Notes: generated by a model from the letters alone, not told the origin. A stretch of 64,000 nt of DNA from Pseudomonas protegens CHA0 (GCF_000397205.1 NC_021237.1:2109001-2173000); one strand, 5' to 3'. Counted from the first letter of the stretch, positions 46,929-56,544 are shown. Numbers and translations are program-made.

Positions 46929-47408
46929 ATGTCGTCCGTTGGCGCTATTACTAATGGCAGCAATAACTTGCAGTCACTTCAAGAGCCCTCGACAAGTCAG
47001 GTTGACGAGCAACTAAGAGTTTCTCCATTAGTTGCAGAGCCAGTGATCGGGGAGGGCGTCAAAGTGTCGCTGTCTGGCGCCGGCCTGAACAAATCCGCCG
47101 CCGCCAAAGGGCGTGACAGTGATATCGAGGAAAGCGGCCTGCCGGAAAACATTCAGCAAATCCTCAAGATGATCAGAAAATTGCAACAACAGATTGCCGA
47201 GACCCTCGCCCAGCTCCAGGCGGTCATGGCCGACAAGCACCTGAGCCCTGAAGAAACCAAGGTCCGGATCGGCAGCCTGCAATCTGCCCTGGCAATACTC
47301 AACGGCGGTTTGCTGACCGCCAATGCCTCCCTGGCCAAGGCAATGAAAGAAGCGGGCTTGAGCTCAGAGCAGGTGATGAAGGCTGCATCCTTGCTCATGA
47401 AATCCTAG
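46929..47408 (+). CDS. Conserved hypothetical protein with coiled coil
   Basis: A 159-residue protein with a Ser/Asn/Gln-rich N-terminal half and a helical C-terminal half (NIQQILKMIRKLQQQIAETLAQLQAVM, then a LSPEETKVRIGSLQSALAIL repeat-like helix). No signal peptide, no membrane helix, no known domain. GGAAGG precedes the ATG. P. aeruginosa also has a small unknown gene between anr and hemN. Its stop codon overlaps that of hemN by four bases in a shared CTAG. Early part is AT-richer than the neighbours. Confidence 0.75.
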   Translation: MSSVGAITNGSNNLQSLQEPSTSQVDEQLRVSPLVAEPVIGEGVKVSLSGAGLNKSAAAKGRDSDIEESGLPENIQQILKMIRKLQQQIAETLAQLQAVMADKHLSPEETKVRIGSLQSALAILNGGLLTANASLAKAMKEAGLSSEQVMKAASLLMKS

Positions 47409-48787
47409 ATCACACGGGAAAACCGCTGGCGGTTCTGCTGGCCCAGGTATGCATCGAACACCATGCACACCGAGCGCACCAGTAGGCGACCGGCTGGCAG
47501 CACGATGATTGCTTCGCTGCCAAGTTCAATCAGGCCGTCGTCGGCCATCTCTTCCAGTTCCGGCCAGAGTTCATTGAAGTAGCCGCGAAAGTCGATATTG
47601 AAAGCCTGTTCGATCTCTTCGAACTTAAGACTAAAGTTGCAGATCAGTTGCTGAATAACTTCCCGGCGCAGACGGTCATCGGCGTTGCATACCAAGCCGC
47701 GACTGGTGGCCAGTTGTGCGCCAGCCAAGGCATTTTGATAGTGCGTCAGGTCGCTGCTGTTCTGGCAGTAGAGATCGCCGATCTGGCTGATGGCTGAAAC
47801 ACCGAGCCCAATAAGGTCGCAATGACCATGAGTGGTGTAGCCCTGGAAGTTGCGTTGCAGGGTGGACTCTTCCTGGGCAATGGCCAGTTCATCATCGGGC
47901 AGGGCGAAATGGTCCATGCCGATGTAGCGATAGCCGGCAGCCGTCAGCTGTTCGATGGTGCGTTGCAGCATCTGCAGCTTTTCCGCCGGGGCAGGCAGTT
48001 CGCTGCCGTTGATCCGCCGCTGGGGCATGAAACGCTCCGGCAGGTGGGCGTAGTTGAACACCGAGAGCCGGTCCGGTTGCAGGCTGATGACTTCTTCCAC
48101 GGTGCGGGCGAAGTTTTCCGGGGTCTGCTTGGGCAGGCCGTAGATCAGGTCGATGTTGATGGAACGGAACTGCAGGGTGCGGGCCGCTTCGATCACCGCC
48201 CGGGTTTCGTCCAGGCTTTGCAGGCGATTGACCGCGCGTTGCACTGCCGGGTCCAGGTCCTGCAGGCCGATGCTGACCCGATTGAAACCCAGCTCCCGCA
48301 ACAGGCCCATGGTCGACCAGTCGGCTTCCCGGGGATCGATCTCGATGCCGTAGTCGCCGGAGTCGTCGTCCAGCAGATTGAAGTGCTTGCGCAGCAGGGC
48401 CATCAGTTGGCGCAGTTCATCGTGGTTGAGAAAGGTCGGGGTGCCGCCGCCGAAATGCAGTTGTTCCACCCGCTGGTTGGGGGCCAGGTGGCAGGCGATC
48501 AGTTGCATCTCCTGTTCCAGGCGCTGCAGGTAGGGCAGGGCGCGGCTGCGATCCTTGGTGATGACCTTGTTGCAGGCGCAGTAGTAGCAGATGTTGGCGC
48601 AGAACGGGATGTGCACGTACAGCGACAGCGGGCGCTGCGCCTTGCGGCTGTCGCGCAGGGCGTGCAGCAGGTCGAAGGCGCCGACCTGGCTGTTGAACTG
48701 CACTGCGGTCGGGTATGAGGTGTAGCGCGGTCCCGCCAGGTCGTAGCGGCGGATCAGATCTGTGTCCCAACGAATGGCGTCGAGCAT
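47405..48787 (-). CDS. hemN: Oxygen-independent coproporphyrinogen III oxidase
   Basis: A 460-residue radical-SAM enzyme that decarboxylates coproporphyrinogen III to make haem without oxygen. It has the 4Fe-4S motif CxxxCxxC at C63, C67 and C70 (PFCANICYYCAC), then LHFGGGTPTFL and the HemN C-terminal domain. Preceded by a well-placed ANR box, in line with oxygen-controlled haem synthesis next to haem-rich oxidase genes. Confidence 0.97.
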   Translation of the reverse strand: MLDAIRWDTDLIRRYDLAGPRYTSYPTAVQFNSQVGAFDLLHALRDSRKAQRPLSLYVHIPFCANICYYCACNKVITKDRSRALPYLQRLEQEMQLIACHLAPNQRVEQLHFGGGTPTFLNHDELRQLMALLRKHFNLLDDDSGDYGIEIDPREADWSTMGLLRELGFNRVSIGLQDLDPAVQRAVNRLQSLDETRAVIEAARTLQFRSINIDLIYGLPKQTPENFARTVEEVISLQPDRLSVFNYAHLPERFMPQRRINGSELPAPAEKLQMLQRTIEQLTAAGYRYIGMDHFALPDDELAIAQEESTLQRNFQGYTTHGHCDLIGLGVSAISQIGDLYCQNSSDLTHYQNALAGAQLATSRGLVCNADDRLRREVIQQLICNFSLKFEEIEQAFNIDFRGYFNELWPELEEMADDGLIELGSEAIIVLPAGRLLVRSVCMVFDAYLGQQNRQRFSRVI

Positions 48788-48823
48788 GCGGGAATTCCCC
48801 CGGATAGGCTGGCAGTGTTCGCG

Positions 48824-48865
48824 AGTCTAGGAGGTTCAGGCCAGGGCCATCTTGACTTGTATCAA
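48824..48865 (-). promoter_or_regulatory. ANR-dependent class II promoter of hemN
   Basis: The minus strand has TTGATACAAGTCAA (48865-48852), an FNR/ANR box with both half sites matching the family consensus. Exactly 22 bp downstream lies TAGACT (48829-48824) as -10. This spacing places the box at about -41.5, the standard position for activation. Confidence 0.8.
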
Positions 48866-48935
48866 GGGTGTTCGGGAGCCGCCGGAGCAGTGCCGACGAG
48901 GCGTGCAGGCCCGGTTGCCGGGCGCCTCCCCGGGG

Positions 48936-49619
48936 TCAGTGGCCCATCAGCCAGTGCTGGTGAGGGCCGGGCAGGGTCCAGATGCCGAAGAGAATGACCA
49001 GCACGCCGCCAGCCATGCGTACGCTGCGCCGACGCAGCAAGGCGGTGATCCGTTCGGCTGCCAGCCCGGTGGCCAGCAGCACGGGCCAGGTGCCCAGGCC
49101 GAAGGCCAGCATCAACAGCGCGCTGTCCAGGGCGCTGCCCTGGCTCGCCGACCACAGCAGGGTGCTGTACACCAGGCCGCACGGCAGCCAGCCCCACAGC
49201 GCCCCCAGGAGCAATGCACGGGGCAGGCTGGAAACCGGCAACAGGCGGCTGGCCAGCGGCTGGATATGCCGCCACAAGCCCTTGCCAAGGCCTTCGATGC
49301 GGGTCAGGCCACTCCACCAGCCGGCCAGGTACAGGCCCATGGCAATCAACAGCAACCCGGCCAGCACTCGCATGAACAGCGCCAGCGGACTGTTGGCCAC
49401 AGCCCAGCCCGCCAGGCCCAGCAGCAGGCCGGCCAGGGCGTAGCTGAGGATTCGGCCCAGGTTGTAGGCCAGCAGCAGGCGCAGGCGTCGGCTGCGCTGT
49501 TCCGGGGGGATGGCCAGCGTCAGGGCGCCCATCAGGCCGCCGCACATGCCCAGGCAGTGGCCGCCACCCAGCAGGCCGAGGATCAGCGCAGAGACCAGCA
49601 GAGGGGCCAGTTCAAGCAT
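48936..49619 (-). CDS. Sulfite exporter TauE/SafE-like membrane protein (DsbD_2/UreH type)
   Basis: A 227-residue inner-membrane protein with about six helices and the motif GGHCLGMCGGLMGALT near the start plus LWGWLPCGLVYS later; these paired Cys-containing motifs resemble the DsbD transmembrane family. Its start overlaps ccoS by eight bases, so it belongs to the ccoGHIS operon. Relatives in the same place are thought to help copper handling or oxidase assembly; that role is not proved here. Confidence 0.85.
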   Translation of the reverse strand: MLELAPLLVSALILGLLGGGHCLGMCGGLMGALTLAIPPEQRSRRLRLLLAYNLGRILSYALAGLLLGLAGWAVANSPLALFMRVLAGLLLIAMGLYLAGWWSGLTRIEGLGKGLWRHIQPLASRLLPVSSLPRALLLGALWGWLPCGLVYSTLLWSASQGSALDSALLMLAFGLGTWPVLLATGLAAERITALLRRRSVRMAGGVLVILFGIWTLPGPHQHWLMGH

Positions 49620-49842
49620 GGGGCGGTTCCGATTTTCTGCCGGGGTCGGCTTCGCTGCTCGGTAGGCCCTTGGCCTCATCCACCGCGGCGGTGTGGCTTG
49701 GGTCCTGGTCGTCGAACAGGATGCTGTGGGCCGGGCCGTCGAGATCGTCGTACTGGCCGCTGTCCACCGCCCAGAAGAAGATGTAGATGGCGATGGCCAC
49801 GATCAGCAGGGCGGCCGGGATCATCACGTAAAGAGCTGGCAT
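49612..49842 (-). CDS. ccoS: Cbb3 oxidase maturation protein CcoS
   Basis: A 76-residue single-span protein: MPALYVMIPAALLIVAIAIYIFFWAVDSGQYDDLDGP, the CcoS/FixS hallmark with the conserved WAVxSGQYDDL, then an acidic tail. CcoS is needed for cofactor insertion in cbb3 oxidase. It follows ccoI by 21 bp and overlaps the next gene. Confidence 0.95.
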   Translation of the reverse strand: MPALYVMIPAALLIVAIAIYIFFWAVDSGQYDDLDGPAHSILFDDQDPSHTAAVDEAKGLPSSEADPGRKSEPPHA

Positions 49843-49863
49843 CTGGACTCCAGGCCCGGCGGC

Positions 49864-52314
49864 TCAGGCCGGCAACGGGCGGGTTTCGGGGGCGTCGGCG
49901 CTGTCGGCCGGCCGCGGCATGCGGGTCAGGCGCAGGGCGTTGAGCACCACGGTCAGGGAACTGATGGACATGCCGACCGCCGCCCACACCGGAGTGATCC
50001 AGCCGAGGGCGGCGAACGGCAGCATCAGGCCATTGTACAGCCCGGCCCAGAGCAGGTTCTCGATGATCACCCGGCGCGTGCGGCGGGCCAGGCTGAAGGC
50101 CTGCACCAGGGCATCCAGGCGATTGGACAGAAGTACCGCATCGGCGCTGGTCTTGGCCAGGTCAGTGGCCGAGCCCATGGCGACGCTGATGTCGGCGGCG
50201 GCCAGCACTGGCACATCGTTGACCCCATCGCCGAGCATCAGCACCTTGCGGCCCTGCTGGTGCAGCTGTTGCAGCACCTGCAGCTTGTCATCGGGGCGCA
50301 GGCCGCCCCGGGCTTCATCGATCTGCAGTTCGGCAGCGACACTGGCGACCATCGGCGAGCTGTCCCCGGACAGCAGCAGGGTGTGCCAGCCACGAGCCTT
50401 GCAGGCCGCCAGCAGGGCCGGAGCATCACTGCGCAGGCGGTCGTCCAGCACCAGCCAGGCGAGAGCCCCCTGGCTGTCACCGAGCAATAGCCATTGGCCA
50501 GCTTCATCGGGCATGGGCGGAACGGTACAGCCACTGAGCTGGCAAACGTAGGCTGGTTGCCCGATGCGCAGACGCTGATCGCCCACCAGGCCTTCCAGGC
50601 CCAGGCCGGGGCTGCTGGTAACTTCCTCGGCGGCCACTGGGGCACGGCCGAAAGCCCGGGCGATCGGGTGCTCGGAACGGTTTTCCAGGGCTGCGGCCAG
50701 GCTCAGGCAGTCATCGCTGGACAGGGCCCCCAATGGCCGGATGGAACGCAGCGCCAGCCGCCCTTCGGTGAGGGTGCCGGTCTTGTCGAAAATCACTGTG
50801 TCGATCTGGTTCAGGCCTTCCAGTACATGGCCGCGGGTCAGCAACAGGCCGAGCTTGTGCAAGGTGCCGGTGGCGGCGGTGAGGGCTGTGGGCGTGGCCA
50901 GGGACAGCGCACAAGGGCAGGTCGCCACCAACATGGCCAGGACGATCCAGAACGCCCGTGAGGCGTCTAATTGCCACCACAGCAGCCCGATGGCGGCCGC
51001 GGCGATCAGCGAGAACAGCAGGAACCACTGGGCTGCACGATCGGCAACCTCCGCCAGCCGCGGTTTCTCTGCCTGGGCCCGGTCCAGCAGGCGCACGATG
51101 GCCGATAGCCGGGTGTCCTGGCCCAGGGCCTGAACCTGCACTGTCAACGCACCTTCGACGTTCAAGGTACCTGCGGTCACCCTATCGCCCAGGCCACGGG
51201 GCTGCGGCAGGTATTCACCGGTGAGCAGGGATTCGTCGATGCTCGATTGGCCGTCGAGGATCTTGCCGTCTGCCGGCAGTACTGCCCCGGGATGCACCAG
51301 CACCCGGTCGCCCAGGCGCAATTCGCTGAGCAGGATGCGTTCACTCTGGCCGTCTTCATCCAGGCGCAGGCAGGAAGCTGGCAGCAGATTGACCAGTTGC
51401 GCGGTAGCCGCCGCGGTGCGCTCCCGGGCCCGGCGTTCCAGGTAGCGGCCGGCGAGCAGGAACAGGGCGAACATGCCGACGGCATCGAAATACAACTCGC
51501 CAATGCCGCTGATGGAGGTCCAGATGCCGGCCAGGTAGGCCCCTCCGATGGCCAGGGACACCGAGACGTCCATGGTCAGGTGGCGGGTGCGCAAATCGCG
51601 CATGGCGCCCTTGAAGAACGGTGCGCAGCTGTAGAAAACGATGGGCGTGGTGAGAAACAGCGCGACCCAGCGCAGGATCGTATGCAGCTCGGGGCTCAGG
51701 TCGATGTTGAATTCCGGCCAGGTGGCCATGGTCGCCATCATGGCCTGGAACCACAGCAGGCCGGCGACGCCCAGCTGGCGCAAGGCCAGGCGGTTTTCGC
51801 TGGCCAGTTGCTCGGAGGCGCGATCCGGCTGATACGGGTGGGCGGCGTAGCCGATGTGGCGCAGCTCGCTGAGCACCTGGCTCAGGGGCAGTTGGCTGTC
51901 GGCCCAGCGCACGTGCAGGCGGTGGTTGGACAGGTTGAGGCGGGCTTCGGCCACCGCTGGCAGGCTGCGCAGGTGTTTTTCGATCAGCCAGCCGCAGGCG
52001 GCACAACTGATGCCCTCCATGAGCAGCGTGGTTTCCGCCAGCTCGCCTTCGTGCCGGACAAAGGGCTGCTGCACGTCGGCGCGGTCGTACAGCGCCAGTT
52101 CGTCCACCAGTTGCACGGGCAGGGCTTCAGGGTTGGCCGAGGCCTCGCTGCGATGGCTGTAGTAGTGCTCCAGACCGCCAGCGACTATGGCTTCGGCCAC
52201 TGCCTGGCAGCCCGGGCAGCAGAACTCCCGGGGTTGGCCAAGCACGACGGCGGTGAACCGGCTACCGGCAGGAACCGGCAGGGCACAGTGGTAGCAAGGC
52301 AGTGGCGTGGTCAT
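49864..52314 (-). CDS. ccoI: Copper-translocating P1B-type ATPase CcoI
   Basis: An 816-residue copper exporter that supplies copper for cbb3 assembly. The N-terminus has CYHC (7-10) and FCCPGC (32-36), then an HMA domain with the metal site CAAC (104-107). Eight membrane helices surround the core. Motifs: TGEYLPQP, the CPC metal channel in VATCPCALSLATP, DKTGTLTEG for phosphorylation and GDGVNDVPVLAAADISVAMG. It lies within the ccoG-H-I-S order. Confidence 0.96.
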   Translation of the reverse strand: MTTPLPCYHCALPVPAGSRFTAVVLGQPREFCCPGCQAVAEAIVAGGLEHYYSHRSEASANPEALPVQLVDELALYDRADVQQPFVRHEGELAETTLLMEGISCAACGWLIEKHLRSLPAVAEARLNLSNHRLHVRWADSQLPLSQVLSELRHIGYAAHPYQPDRASEQLASENRLALRQLGVAGLLWFQAMMATMATWPEFNIDLSPELHTILRWVALFLTTPIVFYSCAPFFKGAMRDLRTRHLTMDVSVSLAIGGAYLAGIWTSISGIGELYFDAVGMFALFLLAGRYLERRARERTAAATAQLVNLLPASCLRLDEDGQSERILLSELRLGDRVLVHPGAVLPADGKILDGQSSIDESLLTGEYLPQPRGLGDRVTAGTLNVEGALTVQVQALGQDTRLSAIVRLLDRAQAEKPRLAEVADRAAQWFLLFSLIAAAAIGLLWWQLDASRAFWIVLAMLVATCPCALSLATPTALTAATGTLHKLGLLLTRGHVLEGLNQIDTVIFDKTGTLTEGRLALRSIRPLGALSSDDCLSLAAALENRSEHPIARAFGRAPVAAEEVTSSPGLGLEGLVGDQRLRIGQPAYVCQLSGCTVPPMPDEAGQWLLLGDSQGALAWLVLDDRLRSDAPALLAACKARGWHTLLLSGDSSPMVASVAAELQIDEARGGLRPDDKLQVLQQLHQQGRKVLMLGDGVNDVPVLAAADISVAMGSATDLAKTSADAVLLSNRLDALVQAFSLARRTRRVIIENLLWAGLYNGLMLPFAALGWITPVWAAVGMSISSLTVVLNALRLTRMPRPADSADAPETRPLPA

Positions 52315-52413
52315 CGGCGGTCTTTGTAATGTGGGAAAAACTCATCGCCGGCGCACCGGTTCCGCTGCAAGGGCAGGGGAGGCGACGGGCCGGCGATGTA
52401 CGGCAGGTACTGC

Positions 52414-52950
52414 TCAGTTCAGGTCTTCGGCACCTTGCAGGGGCTCGTCGCCCAGCAGCAGGTCCTTGTCATGGCTGACCTGTTCTTCTTCGAACATGCG
52501 CCAGGTCTTGTCGCCCTCGACCCCCAGCAGTTCGACGAAGCGCCGCCCTTCGACCTGGTCGGTCAACTGGCCGATGTAGCGCCCGTGTTCGGTTTCGCTG
52601 CGGGCCAGGGTGATCTTGCGGTCCTTTTCCGGCTGGGTGGGCGAGATCAGGTTCAGCTCCAGGGTCTTGGGCTGGCTGTCACCGCTCAGGCGCAGTTCGA
52701 CTTCGCCGGTCAGCTCATCGAGGTGCACGTTGGCGCGCATCTTCAGGGTCTGGGCCAGCAGCTCGCGGTCCAGGGAGCGGTTGATGCCCTTGCCGGCCTC
52801 GTAGTAGTTGTCGTTGACCAGGTTGTCCGGGTTGTTCACGGCAATGGTCACCATGGACAGGGTCAGGGTCACGGAACAGGCGAGGATGCCGATGATGATC
52901 CAGGGCCAGAGGTGCTTGTACCAGGGGCTTGCGGCGGTGGCTGCGGGCAT
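52414..52950 (-). CDS. ccoH: Cbb3 oxidase assembly protein CcoH (FixH)
   Basis: A 178-residue protein with one membrane helix near the N-terminus (WYKHLWPWIIIGILACSVTLTL) and a periplasmic domain beginning NNPDNLVNDNYYEAGKGIN, typical of FixH/CcoH. It associates with CcoN and the assembling complex. ATG 52950 was taken; a GTG two codons earlier is an alternative. It starts 11 bp after ccoG. Confidence 0.93.
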   Translation of the reverse strand: MPAATAASPWYKHLWPWIIIGILACSVTLTLSMVTIAVNNPDNLVNDNYYEAGKGINRSLDRELLAQTLKMRANVHLDELTGEVELRLSGDSQPKTLELNLISPTQPEKDRKITLARSETEHGRYIGQLTDQVEGRRFVELLGVEGDKTWRMFEEEQVSHDKDLLLGDEPLQGAEDLN

Positions 52951-52961
52951 GATCACTTCTC

Positions 52962-54380
52962 TTAACGAATTTGTGGGCCGATGAACCGGCTCTTGGCTTC
53001 AACATGGACGCTGTCATCGTCGGCATCCTTGAGGATGAACTTCACCTCGTTGGTGGTCGATGGCAGCTGTTCGGGAGCAATCGACAGCTCCACCGGCATG
53101 CTGACGATATCGCCGGCCACCACGTGGATTTCGCGCTTGCCCTGCAGCTTCAGGTCCGGCAGGCCGGAGGCGTCCAGCACATAGGTGTGATCGCGCTGGT
53201 CCTTGTTCATGATCTTCAGGCTGTAGACGTTTTCGATCCGGCCTTCGGCGTTTTCGCGGTACAGCACCCGGTCCTTGCTGACATCGAAGCCCACCAGCGA
53301 ACGCATGAAAAATGCCGTAACCAGCAGGCTGATCATGGCCAGCAGCACCAGGGCATAGCCGATCAGGCGCGGGCGCAGTTTATGGGTTTTCTGCCCCGAG
53401 AGGTTGTGTTCGGTGGTGTAGCTGATGAGCCCGCGGGGGTACTCCATCTTGTCCATGATGCTGTCGCAGGCGTCGATGCAGGCTGCGCAGCCGATGCATT
53501 CGATCTGCAGGCCGTCACGGATGTCGATGCCGGTGGGGCAGACCTGGACACACATGGTGCAGTCGATGCAGTCGCCCAGGCCCTGGGCCTTGTAGTCGGC
53601 GCCTTTCTTGCGCGGGCCACGGGCTTCGCCACGGCGTGGGTCGTAGGAAACGATCAGGGTGTCCTTGTCGAACATCACGCTCTGGAAGCGTGCATAGGGG
53701 CACATGTAGATGCACACCTGTTCCCGCAGCCAGCCGGCGTTGCCGTAGGTGGCCAGGGTGAAGAAGCCGACCCAGAAGTAGGACCAGCCATCGGCCTGGC
53801 CGGTGAAGAAGTCGATGACCAGTTCGCGGATCGGCGAGAAGTAGCCGACGAAGGTCATGCCGGTGACGAAGCCGATCAGCAGCCAGAGGCTGTGCTTGCT
53901 GAATTTGCGCAGGAACTTGTTGGCGCTCATGGGCGCCTTGTCCAGCTTGATGCGCTGGTTGCGATCGCCTTCGGTGACCTTTTCGCACCACATGAAGATC
54001 CAGGTCCAGACACTCTGCGGGCAGGTGTAGCCGCACCAGATGCGGCCGGCATAGACGGTGATGAAGAACAGGCCGAAGGCGGCGATGATCAACAGGCCCG
54101 AGAGCAGGATGAAGTCCTGGGGCCAGAACGTGGCGCCAAAGATGAAGAATTTGCGTTCCGGCAGGTTCCACCAGACAGCCTGGTGGCCGCCCCAGTTGAG
54201 CCACACGGTACCGAAGTACAGAAGGAACAATCCGGCGCCGCCAAGCATGCGCAGATTGCGGAACAGGCCGGTGAAGGCACGGGTGTAGATTTTTTCCCTG
54301 GAGGCGTAGAGGTCGACGCTGTTGGTCGCGTTTTTGGCAGGCGGGGTAACGTCGTGTACGGGAATCTGGTTGCTCATCAT
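52962..54380 (-). CDS. ccoG: Cbb3 oxidase accessory iron-sulfur protein CcoG (FixG/RdxA)
   Basis: A 472-residue membrane protein, reported in other bacteria to reduce Cu(II) for the oxidase. About five helices are seen, with a conserved GRIWCGYTCPQSVWTWIFMW and two cluster motifs CIDCTMCVQVCP and CIGCAACIDACD. A C-terminal Ig-like domain follows. Two ATGs in tandem (54380, 54377) are both possible. First gene of ccoGHIS; its control region has an ANR-like box and a redox-regulator-like dyad. Confidence 0.95.
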   Translation of the reverse strand: MMSNQIPVHDVTPPAKNATNSVDLYASREKIYTRAFTGLFRNLRMLGGAGLFLLYFGTVWLNWGGHQAVWWNLPERKFFIFGATFWPQDFILLSGLLIIAAFGLFFITVYAGRIWCGYTCPQSVWTWIFMWCEKVTEGDRNQRIKLDKAPMSANKFLRKFSKHSLWLLIGFVTGMTFVGYFSPIRELVIDFFTGQADGWSYFWVGFFTLATYGNAGWLREQVCIYMCPYARFQSVMFDKDTLIVSYDPRRGEARGPRKKGADYKAQGLGDCIDCTMCVQVCPTGIDIRDGLQIECIGCAACIDACDSIMDKMEYPRGLISYTTEHNLSGQKTHKLRPRLIGYALVLLAMISLLVTAFFMRSLVGFDVSKDRVLYRENAEGRIENVYSLKIMNKDQRDHTYVLDASGLPDLKLQGKREIHVVAGDIVSMPVELSIAPEQLPSTTNEVKFILKDADDDSVHVEAKSRFIGPQIR

Positions 54381-54486
54381 TGCATCCCACGGCAGTGGAA
54401 AAATGCCTCGGTCGATGCGTGCCGACCGCGGTCAAAAGGGGTGTTGCAGTGGCGCAATGATACGCCTGTAGCTCTAGCGCAAGGGT

Positions 54487-54501
54487 GCGACCTTTGGTCG
54501 C
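54487..54501. promoter_or_regulatory. GCGAC-N5-GTCGC dyad upstream of ccoG
   Basis: A perfect 15-bp dyad, GCGACCTTTGGTCGC, matches the RegA/PrrA/RoxR-type pattern GCGNC-N5-GNCGC. An almost identical copy is at 58400-58414 ahead of the first cco operon. It lies 107-121 bp before the ccoG start. Confidence 0.45.
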
Positions 54502-54527
54502 GTTGGGAGAAATCAACTGATGGTGTA

Positions 54528-54541
54528 ATGACTTGAATCAA
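54528..54541 (-). promoter_or_regulatory. ANR-like box upstream of ccoG
   Basis: The minus strand reads TTGATTCAAGTCAT: a perfect left half site and four of five bases in the right. No good -10 lies 22 bp downstream, so a class II arrangement is not clear. Together with the dyad at 54487 it is the only recognisable content of the 390-bp ccoP1-ccoG gap besides the ccoP1 terminator. Confidence 0.45.
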
Positions 54542-54712
54542 TTGACTTGTGGATTATGGACCCTTTTGCACGTCGCGCCGTTCAATTCTTCCAGGGAGTG
54601 AGCAGGCGTACGCCGCAGGTCTCGAAGTCCGCCATATTGTCGAATCCTGGCTACCGGGTTGCCGGAAAGGGTGATCCGCCGTCGAGCGTCAGCCGATGCC
54701 AGGCGCAAACAA

Positions 54713-54746
54713 AACGGCCCCGCCAATGTTGATTGGCGGGGCCGTT
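54713..54746 (-). terminator. Terminator of the first cco operon
   Basis: A 15-bp stem AACGGCCCCGCCAAT/ATTGGCGGGGCCGTT with a four-base loop, followed on the minus strand by TTGTTTG. It lies 25 bp after the ccoP1 stop codon. Confidence 0.8.
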
Positions 54747-54770
54747 GAGTGTTGCTTTCAGGCGTCGGTC

Positions 54771-55748
54771 TTACTCGGCGTCGGCCTGCTTGTCACCGTG
54801 GGACAGGCTGTAGACATAAGCCGCCAGCAGGTGAACCTTGTCGTTGCCTTGCAGTTGTTCCTGCGCTGGCATCACGCCTTGACGGCCGTAACGAATGGTC
54901 TGCTGCAATTGGGCGAAGCTCGAACCGTAGATGAAGGCTGCCGGGTGAGTCAGGTTAGGCGCACCCATGGCTGGGGTGCCTTTGCCTTCCGGACCGTGGC
55001 ATACCGCACAGTTGGCGGCGAACAGCTTCTGGCCGTTGACCGGGTCGGCCTTCAGGCCTTCCGGCAACTTGCGGCCGTCGAGGTTGGTCAGGACATAGGC
55101 GGCAACGTCACTGACGCCTTGTTCCTTGATCACGTCCAGCCAGGCCGGCATCACTGCGTGACGGCCGCCCATGATGGTGGTCTTGATGGTTTCCGGCTCG
55201 CCGCCCCAGCGCCAGTCGGCGTCGGTCAGGTTGGGAAAACCATAGGCGCCCTTGGCGTCGGAACCGTGGCAGACCGAGCAGTTGGATGCGAACAGACGGC
55301 CACCCATTTTCAGGGCTTGCGGGTCCTTGGCCACTTCTTCGATAGGCATGGCCGCGTACTTGGCGAAGATCGGACCGAACTTGGCGTCCGACTTGGCCAT
55401 TTCCTTTTCCCACTCGTGGACGCCGGTCCAGCCGGACTGGCCGTTGGCGAACGGGGTCTGCTTCTCGTTATCGAGGTAGTTGTAGCCCGGCAGAACGCCT
55501 TTCCAGTTGCCCAGGCCCGGGTACAGCACCAGGTAGCCCAGGGCGAAGACGATGGTGCCGACGAACAGCATGAACCACCATTTCGGCAGGGGGTTGTCGT
55601 ACTCCTCGATCCCGTCGAAGGAGTGGCCGACCGTCTCGTCGGTCTGCTCGGCGCGCTGGCCCTTGCGGGTCGACAGCAGCAGCCAGGTCAGGGCGAAGAT
55701 GGTACCCAGACTGAGGACTGTGACGTACAGACTCCAGAACGTAGTCAT
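54771..55748 (-). CDS. ccoP1: Cbb3-type cytochrome c oxidase subunit III (dihaem), first copy
   Basis: A 325-residue membrane cytochrome c that takes electrons to CcoO/CcoN. Two N-terminal helices flank [12 protein letters not shown], then two haem motifs: CSVCH at 157-161 and CAVCH at 247-251. It overlaps ccoQ1 by four bases (ATGA). Compared with the second copy it carries a 12-residue insertion around [15 protein letters not shown] before the first haem domain. Confidence 0.97.
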   Translation of the reverse strand: MTTFWSLYVTVLSLGTIFALTWLLLSTRKGQRAEQTDETVGHSFDGIEEYDNPLPKWWFMLFVGTIVFALGYLVLYPGLGNWKGVLPGYNYLDNEKQTPFANGQSGWTGVHEWEKEMAKSDAKFGPIFAKYAAMPIEEVAKDPQALKMGGRLFASNCSVCHGSDAKGAYGFPNLTDADWRWGGEPETIKTTIMGGRHAVMPAWLDVIKEQGVSDVAAYVLTNLDGRKLPEGLKADPVNGQKLFAANCAVCHGPEGKGTPAMGAPNLTHPAAFIYGSSFAQLQQTIRYGRQGVMPAQEQLQGNDKVHLLAAYVYSLSHGDKQADAE

Positions 55749-55930
55749 TCTTTGTTACTCCTAGAAGCTTGCTCGACGTGCTTGATGGCGTCGGGATCAT
55801 CCGCGAACGGCAGCAAGGTTGCGTCTTCAAACTCGGACTTGCGCTTGGGGCTGAACACCCAGAGCGCCAAACCGATGAAGGCCACCATCACAACAAGGGT
55901 GCCCAGGCCACGAATCATCCCGATATCCAT
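55745..55930 (-). CDS. ccoQ1: Cbb3-type oxidase subunit IV (CcoQ), first copy
   Basis: A 61-residue single-span subunit that stabilises the complex: [34 protein letters not shown] then an acidic tail. It lies five bases after ccoO1 and overlaps ccoP1. Confidence 0.93.
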   Translation of the reverse strand: MDIGMIRGLGTLVVMVAFIGLALWVFSPKRKSEFEDATLLPFADDPDAIKHVEQASRSNKE

Positions 55931-55935
55931 CTAGA

Positions 55936-56544
55936 TCACCGTTTGCTTTTGATGATGGTGCCCAGGCCTTGCAGATAGGCCACCAGCGCGTCCATTTCGG
56001 TTTTGCCCTTCACGGCATCCTTGGCACCGGCGATGTCTTCGTCGGTGTAAGGGACGCCGAGCGTGCGCAAGACTTCCATTTTCTTCGCGGTGTCTTTGCC
56101 GTCGAGCTTGTTTTCTACGAGGAACGGATAAGCCGGCATCTTCGACTCGGGCACCACGTTGCGCGGGTTGTACAAGTGCGCGCGCTGCCAGTCATCGGAG
56201 TAACGACCGCCCACTCGGGCCAGGTCCGGGCCGGTACGCTTGGAACCCCACAGGAACGGGTGGTCCCAGACGCTCTCACCAGCCACCGAGTAGTGACCAT
56301 AGCGTTCGGTTTCAGCGCGGAACGGACGGATCATCTGCGAGTGGCAGCCGACACAGCCGTTGGCGATGTAGACGTCGCGGCCTTCCAGTTCCAGTGCGGT
56401 ACGCGGCTTCATGCCTTCCACCGGCTTGTTGGTGACGTCCTGGAAGAACAGCGGGACGATCTGGGTCAGGCCGCCGATGCTGACGGCGATGACCATGAAG
56501 AAGGCCAGCAGGCCAATATTCTTCTCGACTACTTCGTGCTTCAT
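55936..56544 (-). CDS. ccoO1: Cbb3-type oxidase subunit II (monohaem), first copy
   Basis: A 202-residue membrane-anchored cytochrome c: N-terminal helix [20 protein letters not shown], haem motif CVGCH at 64-68 ([14 protein letters not shown]), then the family block [20 protein letters not shown] and MPAYPFL. It starts one base inside the ccoN1 stop codon (TGATG). Confidence 0.97.
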   Translation of the reverse strand: MKHEVVEKNIGLLAFFMVIAVSIGGLTQIVPLFFQDVTNKPVEGMKPRTALELEGRDVYIANGCVGCHSQMIRPFRAETERYGHYSVAGESVWDHPFLWGSKRTGPDLARVGGRYSDDWQRAHLYNPRNVVPESKMPAYPFLVENKLDGKDTAKKMEVLRTLGVPYTDEDIAGAKDAVKGKTEMDALVAYLQGLGTIIKSKR

